DNA of 64,000 bases from Heliomicrobium gestii (GTDB lineage Bacteria > Bacillota > Desulfitobacteriia > Heliobacteriales > Heliobacteriaceae). Position 1 is the first letter of the stretch, and the number at the start of each line of letters is the position of its first letter. Location of the stretch: assembly GCF_009877435.1 (NCBI RefSeq), contig NZ_WXEX01000008.1, positions 121,351 through 185,350 of the forward strand. The letters run 5' to 3'. Positions 54,251 to 63,517 of this stretch are shown one piece after another. A model generated the notes under the pieces. That model saw only the letters and a program-made list of their open reading frames with translations, had not been told where the DNA came from and did no database searches. A program made the position numbers and the translations under genes.

Positions 54251-56140
54251 ATGGCACTCGACGGACTTACTCTGACCACCATCATCGATGAACTGAGACC
54301 GGCGCTCCTGGGCGGGCGGATCGACCGCATCGTCCAGCCCCTGCCGGAAGAGATACACCTGATCGGCCGCACCGGCCACACCAACTGGCGCCTTCTTCTG
54401 TCGGCCCACCCTGTGACCGGGCGCATCCATCTGACGAAAAAAAACAAGCCCAACCCGACCCAGCCGCCCCTCTATTGCATGGTCCTGCGCAAACACTTGG
54501 AGGGCGGGCGCATCCGCGCCGTCGAACAAGCGCCCTGGGAGCGGGTCGTCCGCCTGCGCTTTGACGGCAGCGACGAACTGGGCGGCCGGACGGAAAAGAG
54601 CCTGATCCTGGAGATCATGGGCAAACACTCGAACCTGATCCTCGTCGACGACGCCACGGAGACGATCATCGACGGCATCCGCCGTTACAGCCACGCCGTG
54701 AGCCGCCACCGGGAGGTGCTGCCCGGCCGGACCTACATCGCCCCGCCTGATCCGAATAAAAAAGCCCCGTCGGATGTGACCGACGAGACCCTGGCGGAAC
54801 TTGTATGGAAGCACGACGAAAACACGCCCGTGGAAAAAGCGCTCCAGCAAAACCTGATGGGCGTCAGCCCGGAAACAGCGCGCGAGATCTGCCACCGCGC
54901 CGGGCTGGGCCGCGACGCCGTCGCCGGCGAATGCGGCCGCTACGAATTCAGCCGCCTCGCCCTGGCCTTGCGGGACCTGGTGTCCCTGGTGGAGCGCCAG
55001 GAGGCGACGCCGGAGATCGTCTGGCAAACGGGCGCAGGCGCGCCAAAGACCTTCGCCCCCTGGCCGCTGACCCACCTGGACCCTGCCCTGCGCCGGGAAC
55101 AGATGGACAGCGTCAACGAGGCCGCCGACCGCTTCTACCACAGCAAGGACGATCTGGAAAAACTGGCGGCCAAACGGGCCGCCCTGGTCAAGCGCATCGC
55201 CAACGAATGGGACCGGGCGCATCGACGCAAGACGAGCCAGGAAAAGGACATCGCCTCAGCGGAAAAAGACCTCGTCTGCCGCACCTGGGGCGACCTGCTC
55301 TTAGCCAACCTCTATCGCGTCCAGCCGGGCGACACCTCCATCACCGTAGCGGATCTGATCGACCCGGAAAAAACGTATGTGATCGAACTGGAGCCCTCCC
55401 TTTCGCCGTCGGAGAACGTGCAGGATCTCTACAGCCGTTACAACAAAGCCCGCCAGACGGTGCTGCTGGCGACAGAGCAAAAAGAAAACACCGCCCAGGA
55501 GGTGGCCTACCTAGATACGGTGCTGATCGCTTTGGAACAGGCGGAGAGCCTGGGCGATCTGGAGGAGATCCGCCAGGAGTTGGTGACGAGCGGGTATCTG
55601 CCCGATGAGGGCGGCAAGGGGAAGGCTGGGAAAAGTGGGAAAGCTGGCGGCGGGAAGGGCGCTGGCGCTGGCGGCAAGGCTGGTAAAGCGGGCGGTAAGG
55701 GTGGCAAAGGCGGAAAAGGCGCTGGCGGGAAAGGCAACAAAAGCGGTAAGGGCGGCGCTGCCGACTCGGAAGGACCGCCGAAACCGATGACGGTGACGAC
55801 CGAAGATGGCTGGACGATCTGGATCGGCCGCAACAACCGCCAGAATGACTACCTGACGATGAAGCTGGCCCGCGACAAGGACATCTGGCTGCACACGAAG
55901 GACATCCCCGGTTCCCACGTGGTCATCCCCATCCGGGACCAGCGCCCCCTCCCCGACGCGGTGCTGGAACTGGCGGCCTCCTACGCCGCCTACTTCAGCC
56001 GCGCCCGCGAGGCGGACAAGGTGCCTGTCGACTATACGGAGCGACGATATGTACGCAAGCCCTCGGGGGCGAAGCCTGGATTTGTGATTTATGATCATCA
56101 GCAGACGGTGTGGGTGAGGCCGAGGGGGGAACAACAGTGA
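54251..56140 (+). CDS. rqcH: Ribosome quality control factor RqcH (NFACT family)
   Basis: Binds the 50S-peptidyl-tRNA complex after ribosome splitting and directs alanine tailing of stalled chains; older names are FbpA or fibronectin-binding protein. 629 residues from the ATG at 54251 with AAGGAGG upstream. NFACT-N domain (about 1-200, with MVLRKHLEGGRI), helix-hairpin-helix, coiled coil (about 280-440), a Gly/Lys/Ala-rich linker (about 453-505) and the C-terminal NFACT-R domain with GRNNRQNDYLTMKLA, DIWLHTKDIPGSHVVI and RRYVRKPSGAKPGFV. Longer than Bacillus RqcH (about 570) because of the linker. Confidence 0.94.
   Translation: MALDGLTLTTIIDELRPALLGGRIDRIVQPLPEEIHLIGRTGHTNWRLLLSAHPVTGRIHLTKKNKPNPTQPPLYCMVLRKHLEGGRIRAVEQAPWERVVRLRFDGSDELGGRTEKSLILEIMGKHSNLILVDDATETIIDGIRRYSHAVSRHREVLPGRTYIAPPDPNKKAPSDVTDETLAELVWKHDENTPVEKALQQNLMGVSPETAREICHRAGLGRDAVAGECGRYEFSRLALALRDLVSLVERQEATPEIVWQTGAGAPKTFAPWPLTHLDPALRREQMDSVNEAADRFYHSKDDLEKLAAKRAALVKRIANEWDRAHRRKTSQEKDIASAEKDLVCRTWGDLLLANLYRVQPGDTSITVADLIDPEKTYVIELEPSLSPSENVQDLYSRYNKARQTVLLATEQKENTAQEVAYLDTVLIALEQAESLGDLEEIRQELVTSGYLPDEGGKGKAGKSGKAGGGKGAGAGGKAGKAGGKGGKGGKGAGGKGNKSGKGGAADSEGPPKPMTVTTEDGWTIWIGRNNRQNDYLTMKLARDKDIWLHTKDIPGSHVVIPIRDQRPLPDAVLELAASYAAYFSRAREADKVPVDYTERRYVRKPSGAKPGFVIYDHQQTVWVRPRGEQQ
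55605..55765 (+). repeat. Low-complexity GGC/AAG-rich repeat within rqcH
   Basis: Short imperfect tandem repeats such as GGCAAGG, GGTAAAG and GCTGGCGG code for Gly-Lys, Gly-Lys-Ala and Gly-Ala units (GKAGKAGGKGGKGGKG and similar) between the coiled coil and the NFACT-R domain. Such a tract is liable to length changes by slippage. Confidence 0.85.
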
Positions 56141-56158
56141 CTTAACATACCAAAAATT

Positions 56159-57004
56159 TTATGCAACATCTTTAATATCAAGTACTATTAATCTCATTAT
56201 GTGTTCTTCATCAAATGGATTTGACTCATAGTAACAAACAGCTTGTATGCGTACTTTTCTGTTTCGCATAGAAGAAATAGTAGTCATTTTTATACGATCG
56301 TACGTCTCAAAACTATACGAACCCCCGGGGATAGTCTGATCAGGAAAGACATAAAGTCTCCCCGTGTTGGTGTCTTTATCAAACTTGTAAATATCAACAT
56401 TTATGCTTATTTCTTTGTCTTCAATTTTAACAACGTTATCAAAGAACCCTCTATCTTTTAGCCCTAGTTCAACATAGCATTTATTTTCATCAGATAATTT
56501 TATGCTTTCTATTCCGTTTTCTTCAATTGTGTTTGTTAACCTTTTATAGTATTCTCTTGCACCTTGTGCTATGTGATAAGTTTCTTGGTCTATTATCATG
56601 CTTTCTTCTCCTGCTTCCACAACGTATGTATTGAAAGATACTTCATGAAAAGTCGGCTCAAGGCCCCTTTTTTTCATCCCATAGATAAGTCTCAAGTATT
56701 TATATGCATACTCAGTGTAAGCTACAATAGATTTGGCATTTATAATTGGTATTAATGGCAAGATTAGCTGATCTTTTAAAAAAACTAAAATATCTAGATC
56801 AGCTATGAAGGATCCCTTTGAAAACCGAGTTGCTTGTATTTGATATTGCTTTCTATCTTGTTTTACTAGTCGACTTCTATTGTTCAAAACAAGATATGTC
56901 CGATCAATAATGTGTTGTATTTCAGTTAACACAGTAGTAACATCATGTAAAATAAAGGATTCAGCATTTCCTTCTATACTTAACCTAATAGATAACTTGT
57001 CCAT
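56159..57004 (-). CDS. Unknown soluble protein of AT-rich cassette
   Basis: 281 residues, not recognised. The N-terminal part (about 1-110) reads as alternating strands and helices with RLSIEGNAESFILHDV and QATRFSKGSFIADLDI, followed by a hydrophobic segment around 75-105; the C-terminal half is strand-rich with many charged residues. No catalytic motif, signal peptide or Cys pair is obvious. Codon use is A/T-rich, unlike the core genes. It is the second gene of a two-gene unit, starting 3 bases after the membrane-protein gene, and ends 18 bases from the convergent rqcH stop. Confidence 0.8.
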   Translation of the reverse strand: MDKLSIRLSIEGNAESFILHDVTTVLTEIQHIIDRTYLVLNNRSRLVKQDRKQYQIQATRFSKGSFIADLDILVFLKDQLILPLIPIINAKSIVAYTEYAYKYLRLIYGMKKRGLEPTFHEVSFNTYVVEAGEESMIIDQETYHIAQGAREYYKRLTNTIEENGIESIKLSDENKCYVELGLKDRGFFDNVVKIEDKEISINVDIYKFDKDTNTGRLYVFPDQTIPGGSYSFETYDRIKMTTISSMRNRKVRIQAVCYYESNPFDEEHIMRLIVLDIKDVA

Positions 57005-57007
57005 TTT

Positions 57008-58150
57008 TTATTTCTCCTTCCCTGATTTAGTATTTTCCGTAGAAACAACCGGTGTATTTTGCTCACGCATTATATGCAAGAGTGTTTCAACCTTTTTCCA
57101 TCCTATCTCTTCTAAAAACTCATCTTTGTTGACCTTCATACTTAATGAATTTAAAAACGAATCAATCCAGGCGTGATATTCCCATCCTATCGAGAATAAT
57201 GATCTTCTTTTAAATCTTACAAAAACTTGTATTTCGACATAGTAGTGAGTTATTAAATTACCGTTATTGACTTTTAAGTAATACCTATCAAATAGCTCCG
57301 GAAGGGTTGTGCTAAATCCGTCAAATATAATGCGGAATTCTATTTCTATCATGGGTGTAGAAATTGTGATAATTCCGTCATCTTTTCTTGTTGTTACACT
57401 ATCTTGTGGGAGTGTTAATTCAAAACGCCTGTATACTGCACCATTACAAAATGCCATATGTAAAACCTGCTCTTTATCAGTACATTTAATTATTTTTAGA
57501 ATTTTTTTACTCCCATCTTCATTAATAAATGCCTCTCGTTCGTCTGTAGGTGTTGTAAACAAGTCTAAGATTCTGTTCTTTCTTAGGTCACTTATGTTGT
57601 CCCGGTTATATATGCAAAGCTTGTATCCTTTTTTGTTGGCAAAAAAATCAGACAAATGGGCTGATAAATTTTCCAACAAATAATATTCAATAGCCTCTAA
57701 TAACAATTTTTTTGAATTAATTTGTTGGTTATTTTGGTTATTTGGCGAAACCATATTAAGACTATCTTTTTCCCAATTCAACTTAAGCGCCTTTTTCTCT
57801 AAGAACGTTGATGATAAAATTTTAGGTATTTCTTCACCAAAATCGTAACCAGGTATATTTACTAATTGTTTCGTTTGCTTGTTAAATATTAGTACACAAG
57901 GAAACACAACTTTGCACTTCATTGATCTGAATTTTTTTGCAAAAAGGACACTTAGCGGAATAAATATAAGGGCTAATCCTATACAAAGCCAAGTTAATTT
58001 AGAAATATCATTTAGCTCAAATAAATAATTTGTTAAAAGATTTGTTCCAAATGCTAATAAAAACGCAACCAAGAATAATTCAAAAAAAATTGACCTTTGA
58101 TTTAAAAAAGTATTGACAACATAATGCCCCATGTTATTTGTTTTCTTCAT
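57008..58150 (-). CDS. Unknown two-helix membrane protein of AT-rich cassette
   Basis: 380 residues, not recognised. Two hydrophobic helices near the N-terminus (about 20-42 and 52-72) are followed by a basic stretch and a soluble region of about 300 residues, probably cytoplasmic. No enzymatic motif found. The ATG at 58150 has GGTGGAGG five bases upstream; a GTG four codons earlier overlaps that site. A/T-rich like its partner, which follows after 3 bases, so the two proteins probably act together. A membrane effector plus soluble partner would fit a defence or stress module, but this is inference. Confidence 0.8.
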   Translation of the reverse strand: MKKTNNMGHYVVNTFLNQRSIFFELFLVAFLLAFGTNLLTNYLFELNDISKLTWLCIGLALIFIPLSVLFAKKFRSMKCKVVFPCVLIFNKQTKQLVNIPGYDFGEEIPKILSSTFLEKKALKLNWEKDSLNMVSPNNQNNQQINSKKLLLEAIEYYLLENLSAHLSDFFANKKGYKLCIYNRDNISDLRKNRILDLFTTPTDEREAFINEDGSKKILKIIKCTDKEQVLHMAFCNGAVYRRFELTLPQDSVTTRKDDGIITISTPMIEIEFRIIFDGFSTTLPELFDRYYLKVNNGNLITHYYVEIQVFVRFKRRSLFSIGWEYHAWIDSFLNSLSMKVNKDEFLEEIGWKKVETLLHIMREQNTPVVSTENTKSGKEK

Positions 58151-58442
58151 AACAACCTCCACCTTTACAACAACAAGAATACTGGGTATTTATTATTTGT
58201 AATATTTTGTAAGGATAATATAGTGTGTATTTATTATAAAGCACTTCAATAATTTCGTCACTATACGATAGTTATTTTCACACGTTCCTGCCCCAAATGT
58301 GCCCTTCCTCCCCCCATCTCTTAAGCGTCGCCGTCACAGCCGCAACGCATCTTATAATGTTGAATTCCAACTCGCTGAACAAGGGTTTTAACATGAGAAT
58401 TTGCGGAATGTGGGCTTATCCAGTTCGTGCGTTAAGAAACTA
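58151..58442. other. Intergenic region with possible mobile-element remnant
   Basis: The first 130 bases are AT-rich leader of the two-gene cassette. From about 58,290 to 58,440 the base composition rises and short open frames occur on both strands (for example a 28-codon plus-strand frame from 58,356 whose start is MLNSNSLNKGFNM), without ribosome binding sites. The stretch looks like decayed sequence, perhaps the end of an insertion element; no inverted repeat or target duplication was found. Confidence 0.35.
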
Positions 58443-58473
58443 AGAGGTGCCCCCCTAAATACGAGGCACCTCT
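58443..58473. terminator. Terminator hairpin after the STAND gene
   Basis: AGAGGTGCC (58443-58451) and GGCACCTCT (58465-58473) form a perfect 9-bp stem with a 13-base loop. On the minus strand it is followed by TAGTTTCTT, on the plus strand by CTTTG. It lies 56 bases past the stop of the large gene and would insulate it from the AT-rich cassette. Confidence 0.65.
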
Positions 58474-58528
58474 CTTTGTTATGCAAAGACTTATTCTCAG
58501 CAGGATATTGTTAGTCTAAGTACGAGGT

Positions 58529-61500
58529 TTATCGAAAAATCTCATCCATCCTGTATGTCAACCTATGTGCGCTTGGCCAACCAGCCTTTACAAACACATC
58601 GAGCAGTTCCAGAAGTGTACGCCGACAATCTGGATTGTTCCGGAAGATCCCTCGATACTCCGCTAGGTAGCGCTCGACGATCCTGACAACCAAATCGGCG
58701 GCCATAGAGTCGTACTGATAACCTCCTTCTTGACCAACAAATACGGTGCGACCAATACGGAGGAACACTCTAACCGGATCCACTGGCACTAGGTACTCTA
58801 GCGTCTCTAGTAGATGGTGGGTGACTCTGGCAAAGGAGAAATCCGCCAGTACATCAAGCACCTCGCCGGCTTCGGCCAAGAAGAGTCTTTGACTGTCCGG
58901 GCTGAGCGAAATCGCATTTGTATCCTCCAAAGCCTGCTTGTTATGGTAGGCGCCCGAAGAAAAGTAGACATCCATGCTTGCGGTATTAACAATTTGGGCT
59001 AGGTCACGGGCCTGTTGCTGTAGCTCCTCCGACCACCCGCCTTGTTCTTGTGCCAGTGCCACGAGAAGCCTCCACTGTTCCTTGGCTACCTGCAACACCT
59101 GTAGCAGAACGGTCCACGTTCTTTTCCGAACAGACAACCGTTCGGGTTTGGTGGGTTCCACCAAACCGATCGTCAACGTGTCACGTAACTCGGCCACGAA
59201 GCGGTGGCATTCGACAGAGTGAGTCAACGGATTCGTAATGATAGGCTGGAGCATTTCTCCGGCACCTACATGGGCCTGCCATAGAAACAATCCCCCGAAG
59301 ATCTCCACACATGCCACCCGGAGGGGCTTACACGGGGATGTACGGTCGAAGATTTGCCGCACCAATTCAATAATCTTATCGGGATGTTCGCTTGCCAATG
59401 GAGCAAGGACAACATGTAGTAGGCCATGTAGCACCCCACGATTTGATTCCTTCATTACCACACGATCAATCAGCCCCCACATGACGGCGTTGGCAGTCTG
59501 ATGGAGATTTAGTAACCGAACGATCACTTGATATCGCACGGATGGCACGGGATCACCGACAAAACCCTCCAGAATCGCCAGCAACTCCGGATTTGCACCT
59601 GAAGGGAAGCAGGCAAGTTCTGCCAAGCCTGCAGCAGCATAAATGCGTGCAGCGGGTTTACCCCAGTGTGGAGTTTCGTCAAACTCAGCGTCATACTCAG
59701 GGCGGCTCCTAGGCTCTGGATGCTGTGATGCTTCCCGCAAGACAGATAGCAAAAACGCACCAGGCTCCTCATCGCAATTAAGGTCGGCACACTTTGCAGC
59801 ACAGGCACATGCCTCCATCAGATTTCCCCACGAGTGGTTCTGCTGTTTGGGGTGAACACCATCCGCTTCCGCGCTCGATAGGGCGTCCCGAAGCTTACAT
59901 AGGATGGGTAGAGCATCTTTAACTGCATCTAGGGGTGGCTGAGCGTTTTGATAATCCCTGATGAACAACATAACGGGTTGCTCCAACTCCTGGATTCTAC
60001 GGTTTGCAGCATCATCAATCGGAACTCCCTGATTAGCCAAATGATCTCTTGCGCTGTACTCTCTTGATATAAAAGTACCCATTCGGAAGGGAGGCACATT
60101 TTCTGGGGGGCCACCAGTAGCAGCCAATTTGGAAATTTGCTGGAATGCCTCTGCTGTGAAGACGAGATGTGTCGGGAGGCAACCCAGCAAGCGGTCACGC
60201 ACCCTCTCGCCTAACTCTAGGAAATCATCGTCAACGGTCGAGGGAATGGAAAGGATGGCACGCTCGATCTTTTCTCGGTCTTCATGGGACAAGTAACTAT
60301 ATACAGCCCGAAGGAAATCCCCCGCTACGTTGCTCGTATCGGGGCACTTTAGAAGCGGCAAAGACCAGCCCAGAGATCGAACCTCCAAACCAAGAAGAGC
60401 AGGTGCCTCTGCTCCGCAAATGAGTACACGCCGCCACAAGGCAGCCATTCGGTTGAGCCTGACCAATAAGTTGAGTAGTTGCTGGCGTAGTCTGGTCTGA
60501 CTCAGATCCACACCAAGGGTCGTAAAATAGGTTTGGAAAGTGTCCATCATTTTTAGAGGTTCATCGTGACGATGCTTAAAGCCACCATCCCAAAATGAGC
60601 TATCGTCCTTGCGGATAACCGCCTCGACCCCATCAACCAGAAAGGTCTCCTCATGGACGTTTTCCGGTTGACGAGTATGTCCAGTTAGAACGTGGTGCTC
60701 AACTATAGAGATTAGCGCTTGGACAGCTTCAACTGGGGCCTGCTCAATGAAACTTCCGAAATCCTCCCCGAGCTGGTACAAAGCAATATCGTAGTCTTGA
60801 CGGCGGTTTGAAGTCAAAGGGAGGATGCTGCTTCCGCCGATTAACGTCACACCTTCGCTTCTTTCGACGTAGCCAAACGCCGCGATGTATAGGTCTCGGA
60901 CAAAGGCGGGGTCGCAGTTCATGATATTCCGGGCTTCGCGAGCCAGCAAGAGCACTTCCTGATAACCGTGCTTTGCTAGATGCTCTACTCGGAGCGCAAA
61001 CCTCAATAAACTGCTAGAGGCCTTTAGATTGCTGCAATAGGTCTGGCAGACGCAGGTAATGGCGTTTTTGACTAGCCATTCATTCCTTGGTTCTTGTGAC
61101 CAAACAAACTTCAGGAGATTTCTCGCAGCAACTCCAGCCTGTATCTGCTGCTCATCAGTCAAAGCCGTTAATCTTTCACACAATTGTATAAGTAGCATGC
61201 AAACAATGTAGGCCACGTTACGGGAGTTTCGTTGACTCAAATACTCAACAAGGTCGGCCCATGGGCCGGCAGCTTGACCAATCATCCGGCGGGCTATATC
61301 AGCAGGCGCCATTGCCAACAGCCCACCGATTACGTGCCGTAATGCTGCCTCAGCGCTGGTCGTTCGCGAAGGGTCCTCAAGGTCATCGAGGATCGTCCTA
61401 AGATCAGACATTTTTGCACTGGATGTAGCCGCGATAATAGGGCCAATTAGCTTCCCGACCTCAGGAATACGAGTATCCTCCATGACTCGCAGAACAAGTT

Positions 61501-63517
61501 CCCAAAAAAGCGAACGGGAGTCATCAAGGGACCAGACGTGCTGGAAGTGCATGTCTAAGCTAGGACGAATGACCAAGACCAGTTCGGGATCAGAAGCCAA
61601 CCTCTCTGTTAAATCGACTCCGCTTCGGAGTATCAACCGCTCAACCGCAAAGTCAAACACCACATGATGTGCAAACACCAGGTTCGAGTCATCGGGACGT
61701 GAAGTAGGCGTAGGTTGCCATTCAAGCAGCACATGCTTGCTGAGAATCTGATCGAGCGCACGGCTTGTCCCTGGGGTAACAACTTGAGCGCGCGAAACGC
61801 GCAACATTCGATTCTCCACCATTTGAGAGGCGGCCCGTCGAAGCACCTCCTCCCGAGCGTCACGCTGACCGTCTCGCGGTTGAACTACCCGTTCCTCCCA
61901 ATACCGGTCAAAGAGCTCAATTTGAGTTCTAATCGGGGTAAGTTCCTCAATGGAGACGCCCTCGCCGAGTAGCTCACCCATAAGACGCAGGTTAAACGGT
62001 ACCCGCAATAGATGCTTCAGCGTACTATCTGCAGACTCTATAAGGTTTCGCAGTTCTGCGGACCTTGCCGCTACCTCTGAGAGTTCTTCTTCGGAGAATG
62101 TAGGAACCTGTACGTGGCAGACTCCGGAGAATTCTGGGTCCTTGTAATCATCGAGAGGCGGCCGCCCGCTAAACACAATGCGGAGATCCCGACTATGTCG
62201 TAAGTCGAACTTTCGAATCGACGCAACCACCCGCCACCTGCTCTTGGTTCGTACTATCCGAGCCAAAAGATTCGAGAGCATCTGCGCTGTCCGCTCGGAT
62301 CGGGCCGCATCCAGGGCGTCGATCACTAGAAAGGCAGGTTGGTCACCGCTCCAGTTTTCGAGGACCTCATCAAGGTCGTGCTCCAGCCCGAGTTGTTCTC
62401 TGAGTTGGGATTGCGATTCAGCATCTATTCGATCAACCGCTAGGAATACGGTGTCCCTTCCTTCTTGCAGAAGGGTAGAGACCAAATCGTGCAGTGCTCC
62501 CGACTTGCCGGCTCCAGGCTCGCCAACAACAACCATGGACTGATCTTCGACCTGACGTCGTAGTTCTTGAACGCATCGCCGAGTAATCTTAATCTCGGCC
62601 TCACCAATTCGAAGTCTGGTCAACTCGCTCAGATCCGTTTCCGTCACCCTGGTCTGCCTTTTGAGCGCCTCCATGTCCTTGCGGTAAATCCAAACAGATG
62701 CTGGATTCAGCACGTGATCCCTAATCAGGTCCCTTGCGGCAACGTACACTTGTGCATTGCGATCTAGCGGCTTGGCGATAGAGATGTGATCTTCATCAAG
62801 CGGGACTGGACTCGCACCCACTCCGGGATGTGCAGAGGTTGGATTAACAATGAGAAACCCTCCGATGCGCCGCGCCTCATAGTAAGTGCGTGTTTGAACT
62901 CCTGCCATTGCATGATTACGATACCATTCGAAAAGATCCCGAAGGTGTGCATTGTGTGCTTGTAGATCTTCAATAGCCAGGGTAGGGAACGCAGCGCGAA
63001 AAGATTTTAGGAGTGTGGCGAGGTCTGCTCCTTGGTGAGGCGTAGCAAGAAAGAGGACCGCACAAGTGTTATCAAATATGGATCGCTCTGTAGAAGCCTC
63101 AGCAGTATCAAACGACATCCTAAGAATCTGCTTAACGAGAAGACCACCTAGACTATGGCAAATGAACATGATCGGCCGCTTCCCAAGACCATATTGCACA
63201 AGTAAGTCTAATACCTGTCGTGCACGGTCCGGAAGGGACATCGCGTATCCGAAGTCACCTGTGCTTTTGGAGAACGATCCGCAGAAGCGTGACCAAACTC
63301 GCGCCCATTTTGTCGGGGACGCCGCGTAACCGAGGGACCATACGCCGACTTCAGGAAATTCCTGGCCTACCCAGTTGGGCCAATAGGTTTCAGGATTTTT
63401 ATCCTGTCGCCATGTATCAAAGGCATCTCCACCAAGACCATGGACAAATACCACGTCTGCCCTTCGCTCTGTATCCTCACAGCCGGAGATTGAGTGCAAA
63501 CGGCTCAGACCAACCAA
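58529..63517 (-). CDS. Alpha/beta-hydrolase-STAND NTPase-helical repeat protein
   Basis: 1,662 residues in three parts. (1) About 20-270: alpha/beta-hydrolase with the oxyanion-type loop VFVHGLGG, nucleophile elbow ICHSLGG (Ser122), LFLATPHQGAD and a likely catalytic His244 in EDHISIAKP; it resembles lipase/GPI-deacylase-like domains. (2) About 300-600: P-loop NTPase with Walker A GEPGAGKS (332-339) and Walker B AFLVIDALD (395-403), of STAND/NACHT type. (3) About 600-1662: almost wholly helical, ARM/HEAT-like. This effector-switch-sensor layout is that of Avs/NLR-like antiviral proteins. No signal peptide. TTG start with GGGGAG four bases upstream. G+C is below that of the core genes. Confidence 0.85.
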   Translation of the reverse strand: MVGLSRLHSISGCEDTERRADVVFVHGLGGDAFDTWRQDKNPETYWPNWVGQEFPEVGVWSLGYAASPTKWARVWSRFCGSFSKSTGDFGYAMSLPDRARQVLDLLVQYGLGKRPIMFICHSLGGLLVKQILRMSFDTAEASTERSIFDNTCAVLFLATPHQGADLATLLKSFRAAFPTLAIEDLQAHNAHLRDLFEWYRNHAMAGVQTRTYYEARRIGGFLIVNPTSAHPGVGASPVPLDEDHISIAKPLDRNAQVYVAARDLIRDHVLNPASVWIYRKDMEALKRQTRVTETDLSELTRLRIGEAEIKITRRCVQELRRQVEDQSMVVVGEPGAGKSGALHDLVSTLLQEGRDTVFLAVDRIDAESQSQLREQLGLEHDLDEVLENWSGDQPAFLVIDALDAARSERTAQMLSNLLARIVRTKSRWRVVASIRKFDLRHSRDLRIVFSGRPPLDDYKDPEFSGVCHVQVPTFSEEELSEVAARSAELRNLIESADSTLKHLLRVPFNLRLMGELLGEGVSIEELTPIRTQIELFDRYWEERVVQPRDGQRDAREEVLRRAASQMVENRMLRVSRAQVVTPGTSRALDQILSKHVLLEWQPTPTSRPDDSNLVFAHHVVFDFAVERLILRSGVDLTERLASDPELVLVIRPSLDMHFQHVWSLDDSRSLFWELVLRVMEDTRIPEVGKLIGPIIAATSSAKMSDLRTILDDLEDPSRTTSAEAALRHVIGGLLAMAPADIARRMIGQAAGPWADLVEYLSQRNSRNVAYIVCMLLIQLCERLTALTDEQQIQAGVAARNLLKFVWSQEPRNEWLVKNAITCVCQTYCSNLKASSSLLRFALRVEHLAKHGYQEVLLLAREARNIMNCDPAFVRDLYIAAFGYVERSEGVTLIGGSSILPLTSNRRQDYDIALYQLGEDFGSFIEQAPVEAVQALISIVEHHVLTGHTRQPENVHEETFLVDGVEAVIRKDDSSFWDGGFKHRHDEPLKMMDTFQTYFTTLGVDLSQTRLRQQLLNLLVRLNRMAALWRRVLICGAEAPALLGLEVRSLGWSLPLLKCPDTSNVAGDFLRAVYSYLSHEDREKIERAILSIPSTVDDDFLELGERVRDRLLGCLPTHLVFTAEAFQQISKLAATGGPPENVPPFRMGTFISREYSARDHLANQGVPIDDAANRRIQELEQPVMLFIRDYQNAQPPLDAVKDALPILCKLRDALSSAEADGVHPKQQNHSWGNLMEACACAAKCADLNCDEEPGAFLLSVLREASQHPEPRSRPEYDAEFDETPHWGKPAARIYAAAGLAELACFPSGANPELLAILEGFVGDPVPSVRYQVIVRLLNLHQTANAVMWGLIDRVVMKESNRGVLHGLLHVVLAPLASEHPDKIIELVRQIFDRTSPCKPLRVACVEIFGGLFLWQAHVGAGEMLQPIITNPLTHSVECHRFVAELRDTLTIGLVEPTKPERLSVRKRTWTVLLQVLQVAKEQWRLLVALAQEQGGWSEELQQQARDLAQIVNTASMDVYFSSGAYHNKQALEDTNAISLSPDSQRLFLAEAGEVLDVLADFSFARVTHHLLETLEYLVPVDPVRVFLRIGRTVFVGQEGGYQYDSMAADLVVRIVERYLAEYRGIFRNNPDCRRTLLELLDVFVKAGWPSAHRLTYRMDEIFR

